From positions 124,001 through 188,000 of the forward strand of contig NZ_CAJZAG010000011.1 of NCBI RefSeq assembly GCF_914271485.1: DNA of 64,000 nucleotides. The letters are read 5' to 3'. The translations under genes and the position numbers were made by a program. Position 1 is the first letter of the stretch, and each line of letters begins with the position of its first letter. This DNA is from Cupriavidus pampae. Lineage in GTDB: Bacteria; Pseudomonadota; Gammaproteobacteria; Burkholderiales; Burkholderiaceae. The notes under the pieces are model-generated. The model searched no databases. It was given only the letters and a program-made list of their open reading frames with translations, and was not told the origin of the DNA. Shown here piece by piece: positions 59,264 through 64,000 of the stretch.

Positions 59264-59890
59264 TCAACCGCGCGAGAAATGCTGCTTGAGGCCGAACACC
59301 AGACTGGCGAACGGCATGCCCAACGCGGCGTACACCGCCTGCGCCTCCGGGGCCGCGTTGTCGGCGAGAATTTCCACCGCGACGTTCGAATAGCAGACCG
59401 GCACCACCCCTGCCTGCTGCATGCGCGCCACGCCCATCTGGACCTGGGTCTTCGAGAAACCACCCGACGCATCGATGACCGCAAAGCTGTCATAGCCGGC
59501 ATCGAGCGCGGACATCGCCGGGAAGGCCAGGCACACATCGGTGGAGATACCGGTCACGATCAGCTTCCTGCGGCCAGTCGCCTCGACGGCCGCCACCACG
59601 CGCGGCTCGTCCCACGCATTGACGGTGGTGCGCTCGATCACGGTAATGCCGGGCAGCGCGTCGCGCAGTTCGGGAATCAGCGGGCCCCACAGGTTTTCGG
59701 TGGTGGTCGTGACGATCACGGGCACGCCGAGCGCGACGGCCGCCTTGGCCAGGCTCACCACGTTGTGCGTCAGTTCGAGTGCCTCGATATCGCGCACGCC
59801 GGTGTAAAGGCCAACCTGATGGTCGACCAACAGCAGCACGGCGTTGTCACGGGTCAGGCGATTGTTGCGAGCGTTGTTCTGAGCGTTCAT
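59264..59890 (-). CDS. Isochorismatase-family hydrolase (YcaC-like)
   Basis: 208 residues. LLLVDHQVGLYTGV (catalytic Asp), then VIERTTVNAWDEP, and LIVTGISTDVCLAFPAMSA with the nucleophile C120. The N-terminal LTRDNAVLLLVDHQVGL and the 208-residue length are those of YcaC-type proteins, whose reaction is uncertain. A GGAGAG site precedes the ATG. First gene of the three-gene operon. Confidence 0.87.
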   Translation of the reverse strand: MNAQNNARNNRLTRDNAVLLLVDHQVGLYTGVRDIEALELTHNVVSLAKAAVALGVPVIVTTTTENLWGPLIPELRDALPGITVIERTTVNAWDEPRVVAAVEATGRRKLIVTGISTDVCLAFPAMSALDAGYDSFAVIDASGGFSKTQVQMGVARMQQAGVVPVCYSNVAVEILADNAAPEAQAVYAALGMPFASLVFGLKQHFSRG

Positions 59891-59995
59891 GGGTCTCTCC
59901 GTTGGGTGGGTCAGGCCCGCGTCGCGGTGCGATCGCGGCCTGGAGACCACTTTACAAATGAGACGATCAGAAAACAGTGGGTGTAAATTGGACCT

Positions 59996-60017
59996 ATCGT
60001 CCCATTATTGGGACGAT
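59996..60017. promoter_or_regulatory. 22-bp palindrome upstream of the isochorismatase-GMC-esterase operon
   Basis: ATCGTCCCA-TTAT-TGGGACGAT, perfect 9-bp arms, 16 bp after the LysR stop and about 105 bp before the operon start; a related half-site AGACGAT lies at 59971. On the minus strand TTTACA elements follow. Likely LysR operator. Confidence 0.55.
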
Positions 60018-60032
60018 GAGCCACGAAGAAAG

Positions 60033-60941
60033 TTACTGGACGACTGTCGGCACATGCTCGGCGAGGTATTCGGCAAACGTGCGTACCGACGGCAGCAGCC
60101 CGCGCCGCGACGGCATCAGCAACGTCAGTGTGGCCACCCCGACGATCCATTGCGGCAGCACGCGCACGAGCTTGCCGGCGGTAATCTCGGCGCGGCCGAC
60201 GTAGCCCGGCAGCGCGACGATGCCCACGCCCTCGCACGCGGCGGCCTTGAGCGTGGCCATGTCATCGCTGACAAGGCTCGGGGAATACGGCACGGCATGG
60301 GTCTGATCCGCATGACGGACATCGCGCAATTGCCAGACGTAGGCATCCTGCGTGGCGCCCAGCGCAATCGCGTCATGCCCGGCCAACTCCTCTGGCGCAC
60401 TGGGCACGCCCTTGCGCCTGAGATAACCGGGGCTGGCGAACAGGTACCACGGGATCTGCGCGAGCGGACGTTGCACCAGCGAGGAATCGGGCAACGGCCC
60501 CATATGCGCGCGCAGGCCCATGTCGAAGCCTTCATGCACGAGGTCCACATGACGATTGGTCGCATGCTCGACGATGCGCACACGCGGATATGTCGCCATA
60601 AAGCGCGGAATCAGCGTGGCTAGTACCAACTGCGCCACCGCGACCGAACACGTGAAGCGGATGGTGCCGCTCGGCTCCGCTGTGCGGGTGCGCACGACGC
60701 TCTCCGCCGCCTCGGCCTCCACGAGCATCGCCACCGCGTGGCGATGAAACTCCACGCCGATCTCGGTGATCACGAAACGGCGCGAGGTCCGCTGGATCAG
60801 CCGCGCCCCCAGCGCGGCCTCGAGCGCGAGGATGCGCCGGCTGATATTGGACTTGGGCACATCGAGCACGCGGGCCGCGGCGGTAATGCCCTGGTGCTCG
60901 ACGACCTTGGCGAAGTAATAGACGTCATTGAGATCGATCAT
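60033..60941 (-). CDS. LysR-family transcriptional regulator
   Basis: 302 residues. MIDLNDVYYFAKVVEHQGIT and AAARVLDVPKSNISRRIL are the HTH; LIQRTSRRFVITEIG follows. The effector domain resembles the CrgA/DmlR-like group common in Burkholderiaceae. It is on the same strand as, and upstream of, the isochorismatase-GMC-esterase operon with a 142-bp gap that contains a strong palindrome. The ATG at 60941 is chosen over 60983 because family N-termini begin with MIDLND. Confidence 0.87.
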   Translation of the reverse strand: MIDLNDVYYFAKVVEHQGITAAARVLDVPKSNISRRILALEAALGARLIQRTSRRFVITEIGVEFHRHAVAMLVEAEAAESVVRTRTAEPSGTIRFTCSVAVAQLVLATLIPRFMATYPRVRIVEHATNRHVDLVHEGFDMGLRAHMGPLPDSSLVQRPLAQIPWYLFASPGYLRRKGVPSAPEELAGHDAIALGATQDAYVWQLRDVRHADQTHAVPYSPSLVSDDMATLKAAACEGVGIVALPGYVGRAEITAGKLVRVLPQWIVGVATLTLLMPSRRGLLPSVRTFAEYLAEHVPTVVQ

Positions 60942-61075
60942 GTCTGGCGGCGGCTCATTCCTGACGCAATGTGACTTGCGCAATGCTAACGCATGGCGAT
61001 GCGTCCGAACTTTCCATGGTGCCCGGGCGTCCTATGTGTTTACGCCAACGCTTTACGCCAACACTGAGAAGATCC

Positions 61076-61261
61076 ATGGGAGAGAACACGAAACGCAGGC
61101 TCCGCCGCAGACTCGGCCTGATCGGCGTGCTTGGCGCCATCGCCGTCATGATTGGGTTCGGCGCCCTCGCCGGTTGCGCCTCGCGCCCCGATGATGGCCA
61201 ATCGGGCATCAGCGTCTACGGCGTCGTCGACGAAGGCGTGAGCCTTAAGCGCGATCGCTAG
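61076..61261 (+). CDS. Small lipoprotein
   Basis: 61 residues. After KRRLRRR the hydrophobic stretch LGLIGVLGAIAVMIGFGA leads to a lipobox LAGC (cysteine about residue 32), and the mature part is only about 30 residues. A signal peptidase II substrate, no recognisable domain. No strong ribosome site is seen; small lipoproteins are often missed or mis-called, so this is moderate. Confidence 0.5.
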   Translation: MGENTKRRLRRRLGLIGVLGAIAVMIGFGALAGCASRPDDGQSGISVYGVVDEGVSLKRDR

Positions 61262-61274
61262 CCCAAGGGCGCAT

Positions 61275-62420
61275 TCAACCGGTCTTCTCCGGCATCGTGC
61301 CCACATATCGCCCGCGCGGGCGGATCACCTGCGCGATGCCCAGTTGCTCGATGCTATGCGCCAGCAACCCGATACTGCGCGCGGTCGCGAACATGCCAAA
61401 CGCGGCATCCTCGGGCAAGCCGTGATGCATGACGAGCGCGGCGAGCGCCACGTCGATATTCGGTTGCAGCCCCGTCAACGCCGTCGCCTTCTCGATAAAA
61501 CGCGCGATCACCTCGGGCGGCTCGAATAGCGCAAGCAGTGCCGTCGCGCGCGGATCGCCATCGGGATACAGATGATGGCCAAAGCCCGCGAACGGCAAAC
61601 CCGTCGACAGATGGTGCGCGATGACCTGATCCTCGCCGCTTCGCTCCACTTCGCTGAACAGCGCCTTGACGCGCCCTGACGCGTCGCCATGCAGCGGGCC
61701 GGACAACGTCGTCAACCCCGACAGCAGACATGCCGGCAGCGAGGCCCCGTTCGAGGCAGCGATGCGCGCGGCAAACGCCGAACTCGTCAGTTCGTGGTCG
61801 ACCAGCAGCACCATCGCGGTCCGCAACAACTCCGCGACCTTCGCGGGCTGCTTCCAGCCTTGTGCAAAGCGCAGATGCAGCGGCTGTTGGCCCGGCTGCG
61901 CCCCGAATGCATTGGCCAGTTGCCCGACCAGACTCTGGCCTTCGACATGCAGCACGCGTGTGGTGCGGCCATGCGTCGAATGGCCCGTGGCGGCCAGCGT
62001 GGCCAGCGAGGTGAAGGCCGCCACGCGGCCGGGCCGCGCGACGCGCACCGTCGACGACAGATCCACCGTCTGCTGCGCGTTCCACAGCAACTGCGCCGCT
62101 TCCTCGAGCGTGCCCGCCTGCGCCAGCGTCACCGCGTCCTGCCCCCGGTAATACAGCCGCTCGCGCACAAAGGTCGAGATCGAGGTCGGAATACTCGGCT
62201 CCGCGCCGAACAGCGTGTTGGTGGCAAGCGTCTCGTGCTTGCGTCCTGCCTGCTTGCGTTTGGCGAGGCCCGCCACATCCTCCGCGCGATACAGACTGCG
62301 GCGCGTATCGGCCGGGTCGGACGTCACCTCGAGCTTGCCGCGGCTCACATACGCGTAGATCGTCTGCGGCCGCACGCCCAGGCGCTGGCACGCCTCATCC
62401 ATCGTGATCCAGGTTCCCAT
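61275..62420 (-). CDS. Citrate synthase-like enzyme with N-terminal helix-turn-helix
   Basis: 381 residues. Residues 1-60 are a MerR/excisionase-type HTH (TWITMDEACQRLGVRPQTIYAYVSRG, read in parts, then LYRAEDVAGL). The rest is a citrate synthase fold: LLVDHELTSSAFAARI holds the catalytic H209, AGFGHHLYPDGDPRA the second histidine, and LQPNIDVALAAL the aspartate. All three catalytic residues appear present, so it may be an enzyme that also binds DNA. A sigma-70-like promoter lies upstream. Divergent from a 2-hydroxyacid dehydrogenase. Confidence 0.85.
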   Translation of the reverse strand: MGTWITMDEACQRLGVRPQTIYAYVSRGKLEVTSDPADTRRSLYRAEDVAGLAKRKQAGRKHETLATNTLFGAEPSIPTSISTFVRERLYYRGQDAVTLAQAGTLEEAAQLLWNAQQTVDLSSTVRVARPGRVAAFTSLATLAATGHSTHGRTTRVLHVEGQSLVGQLANAFGAQPGQQPLHLRFAQGWKQPAKVAELLRTAMVLLVDHELTSSAFAARIAASNGASLPACLLSGLTTLSGPLHGDASGRVKALFSEVERSGEDQVIAHHLSTGLPFAGFGHHLYPDGDPRATALLALFEPPEVIARFIEKATALTGLQPNIDVALAALVMHHGLPEDAAFGMFATARSIGLLAHSIEQLGIAQVIRPRGRYVGTMPEKTG

Positions 62421-62460
62421 GATGACCAGTCGTAACTCTCTCGTGTCGTTATATGTTGAT

Positions 62461-62490
62461 TTTATAGATCAATATTGCCTTGTCGATCAA
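62461..62490 (-). promoter_or_regulatory. Promoter of the HTH-citrate synthase gene with repeated GATCAA
   Basis: On the minus strand TTGATC (62490-62485), 18-bp spacer, TATAAA (62466-62461). GATCAA occurs twice on the plus strand, 18 bp apart (62467 and 62485), the second being the -35 itself. A TTGAT/ATCAA dyad also spans 62456-62472. The region is AT-rich. Self-regulation by the encoded HTH is conceivable. Confidence 0.4.
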
Positions 62491-62539
62491 GTATTACATA
62501 CCATGCTAGTCAACCTTCAACGCGACACCGCCCCCACAC

Positions 62540-63493
62540 ATGAAGCCGCAGATCCTGCAACTCAATCCCATCCTGATTCCCGCGATCAACGACGAGCTTG
62601 CCAGCCTCTATGAGGTGCACAAGTACTTCGAGATCGCGGACCAGGCGGCGTGGCTCCAGCAACATGGCGCGGCAATCCAGGCTGTCATCACGGGCGGCCA
62701 TACCGGCATCTCCCGCGCAATGCTCGAGCAACTGCCTTCGCTCAAGGTGGTCGCCGTCAACGGCGTGGGCACCGATGCCGTCGATCTGGCTTATTGCCGC
62801 GAGCGCGGCCTGCCCGTCACCGCCACGCTGGGCGCGCTGACCGAGGACGTGGCTGACCTTGCCATCGGCCTGCTGATCGCCGCCTGCCGCAATATCGCTG
62901 CCGGCGATCGCTTCGTGCGCGACGGCCAGTGGGAACTGCATCCGTCGCCGAGCGCGATTCCGCTGGCGCGCCGCTTCACCGGCATGAACATCGGCATCGT
63001 TGGCATGGGACGCGTGGGCCGCGCGGTGGCCACGCGCGCCGCCGCATTCAACTGCCCGATCCGCTATACGGACCTCGGTCGCATGGACGACGTGCCACAC
63101 GAATTCGTGTCCGATCTGCGCGATCTGGCGCGGGCCAGCGACGCGCTCGTGCTGTGCGCGGCGGCTGACAAGGCGGAAGGCATCATCGATGCCGCCGTGC
63201 TCGATGCGCTGGGCCCGCGTGGCTTCCTCGTCAATGTGGCGCGTGGTCGCCTGGTCAACGAAGACGACCTTGCCGAAGCCATTACCGCTGGACGCATCGC
63301 CGGGGCCGGGCTCGATGTCTTTGTCGACGAGCCGCGCGTGCCGGCGGCGCTGCGCGAGTCCGACCGCACCACGCTGCAGGCGCACCGCGCGAGCGCCACG
63401 TGGGAGACGCGTGGTGCCATGGCGCGCATGGTGCTGGACAGCGTGGCGCAGGGCCTGGCCGGTCAGCGTCCGACGATGAGCCTGACCACCTGA
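62540..63493 (+). CDS. D-2-hydroxyacid dehydrogenase (GhrB/hydroxypyruvate reductase-like)
   Basis: 317 residues. IGIVGMGRVGRAVATRA binds NAD(P); the catalytic arginine is in VNVARGRLVNEDDL, the glutamate in DVFVDEPRVP and the histidine in QAHRASATWETRGAM. It reduces glyoxylate, hydroxypyruvate or similar keto acids. Divergent from the HTH-citrate synthase gene and 30 bp before a broken fumarylacetoacetate-hydrolase-family gene, so the three may serve one acid catabolic route. Confidence 0.88.
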   Translation: MKPQILQLNPILIPAINDELASLYEVHKYFEIADQAAWLQQHGAAIQAVITGGHTGISRAMLEQLPSLKVVAVNGVGTDAVDLAYCRERGLPVTATLGALTEDVADLAIGLLIAACRNIAAGDRFVRDGQWELHPSPSAIPLARRFTGMNIGIVGMGRVGRAVATRAAAFNCPIRYTDLGRMDDVPHEFVSDLRDLARASDALVLCAAADKAEGIIDAAVLDALGPRGFLVNVARGRLVNEDDLAEAITAGRIAGAGLDVFVDEPRVPAALRESDRTTLQAHRASATWETRGAMARMVLDSVAQGLAGQRPTMSLTT

Positions 63494-63523
63494 GCGCCCA
63501 CGCCAAGTCGCCAGCGCCAGATC

Positions 63524-64000
63524 ATGACAGCCCTCACGATGGACTACGTCTTTCCGCCCGCCGTACCAGCCTCGCTGGCCGTCGATGGATCGCTGGCAGC
63601 CTGACGAGCCTGCGCCCACCCGCATGCCCGCATGGTTCATGAAGCCGGCTACCGCCGTCGTACCCGCGCGAGGCACGCTGCCGTATCCGCCGGGCACCGC
63701 GGAGTTCTGCCACGAGGTGGAACTGGTCGTCGCGATTGGCGATGGTGGCCGCGACATCGATCCCGCGCTTGCCGCATCCCATATCTGGGGCTATGCGGTC
63801 GGCCTGGACATGACGCGGCGCGATCTGCAACAGCAGGCCAAGCGCGCGGGCGATCCGTGGGAACCGTCGAAGGCCTTCGATCACTCGGCGCCGTGCGGTC
63901 CCATCGTACCGGTGGCGACGTGTGGCCATCCGCATGCAGGGTCGATCCGACTGGCGGTCAATGGTGTCGCACGCCAGCATGACGATCTATCGGGCCTGCT
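63524..64000 (+). pseudogene. Fumarylacetoacetate hydrolase family gene, damaged near the N-terminus and cut by the window edge
   Basis: It starts MDYVFPPAVPASLAVDGS (ATG 63539, or 63524) and reaches a TGA at 63602. The family sequence resumes in another frame from about 63588 with PDEPAPTRMPAWFMKPATAV and then CHEVELVVAIG and GYAVGLDMTRRDLQ. Between them family members have about 25 residues including the GRNYAAH segment, which is absent here. A deletion of roughly 70 bp with a frame change explains it. Translation from the internal ATG at 63624 is possible but would lack an active-site region. The 3' end lies outside the window. Confidence 0.7.

Noticed and set aside
22..64000. tRNA genes, CRISPR arrays, insertion sequences, phage attachment sites
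   Set aside because: None seen on either strand by reading; no transposase, integrase or repeat-spacer pattern was found.

Overview
The window looks like a piece of a high-GC betaproteobacterial genome of the Burkholderiaceae, most probably Cupriavidus or a close relative, and perhaps an accessory replicon such as a chromid. The grounds are the codon and GC character, two Bug-type periplasmic binding proteins, a czcICBA heavy-metal efflux operon, a tandem glycine riboswitch, six LysR regulators and a PhnSTU-like transporter. I see no rRNA, tRNA, CRISPR array, phage gene or insertion sequence. There are 58 protein-coding loci, 55 of which look complete and intact. The others are a gene cut by the left edge, an amber-interrupted lyase, and a damaged hydrolase running off the right edge. 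A further 3' gene remnant is also present (21729-21813).

Layout. 1-6128: end of an ArsR regulator, an acidic hypothetical protein, a LysR gene divergent from a carotenoid oxygenase, a chemoreceptor and a secreted SnoaL-like protein. 6200-12642: the minus-strand operon (zinc-ribbon gene)-czcI-czcC-czcB-czcA. 12813-21683: a DJ-1-like protein, a MocR-type regulator without its PLP lysine, a molybdopterin oxidoreductase, a glycine-riboswitch-controlled D-amino-acid dehydrogenase-like gene, and an isonitrile-hydratase-like gene coupled to a second MocR regulator. 21729-28409: a gene remnant, a thiol-dioxygenase/four-rhodanese fusion, a DCC-family redox protein with a strong operator, a LysR gene divergent from a Rid-OYE pair, and an SDR. 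28527-35556: a minus-strand run that looks devoted to sulfur amino acids: a four-domain rhodanese, a Bug protein, a complete polar amino-acid ABC importer and a cystathionine-lyase-like gene. 35764-44988: TonB receptor, isochorismatase plus semialdehyde dehydrogenase, epoxide hydrolase, small secreted proteins, and a Bug/LysR divergent pair.

44982-53484 is the most system-like block. A tightly coupled minus-strand operon leuC-leuD-leuB-(binding protein)-(ATPase)-(double permease) lies divergent from an ornithine-cyclodeaminase-family gene and a Rid gene. It combines an importer, an aconitase-type isomerase, a beta-decarboxylating dehydrogenase, an imine/keto-acid reductase candidate and an imine hydrolase candidate. 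No leuA-type synthase is present, so it is probably not ordinary leucine synthesis.

53502-64000: a diguanylate cyclase, an NDH-2-like dehydrogenase, an Rrf2 regulator, a LysR/isochorismatase/GMC oxidoreductase/esterase run, a small lipoprotein, an HTH-citrate synthase fusion, a 2-hydroxyacid dehydrogenase and a damaged fumarylacetoacetate-hydrolase-family gene at the edge.

Notable non-coding items are two interlocked perfect inverted repeats (15348-15435), the tandem glycine aptamers (18061-18275), two promoter/operator pairs with near-consensus -35/-10 spacing (19598-19656; 25035-25088), and two LysR-like sites 31 bp apart (43931-43976). All gene assignments come from reading protein motifs by eye; no database search was run.
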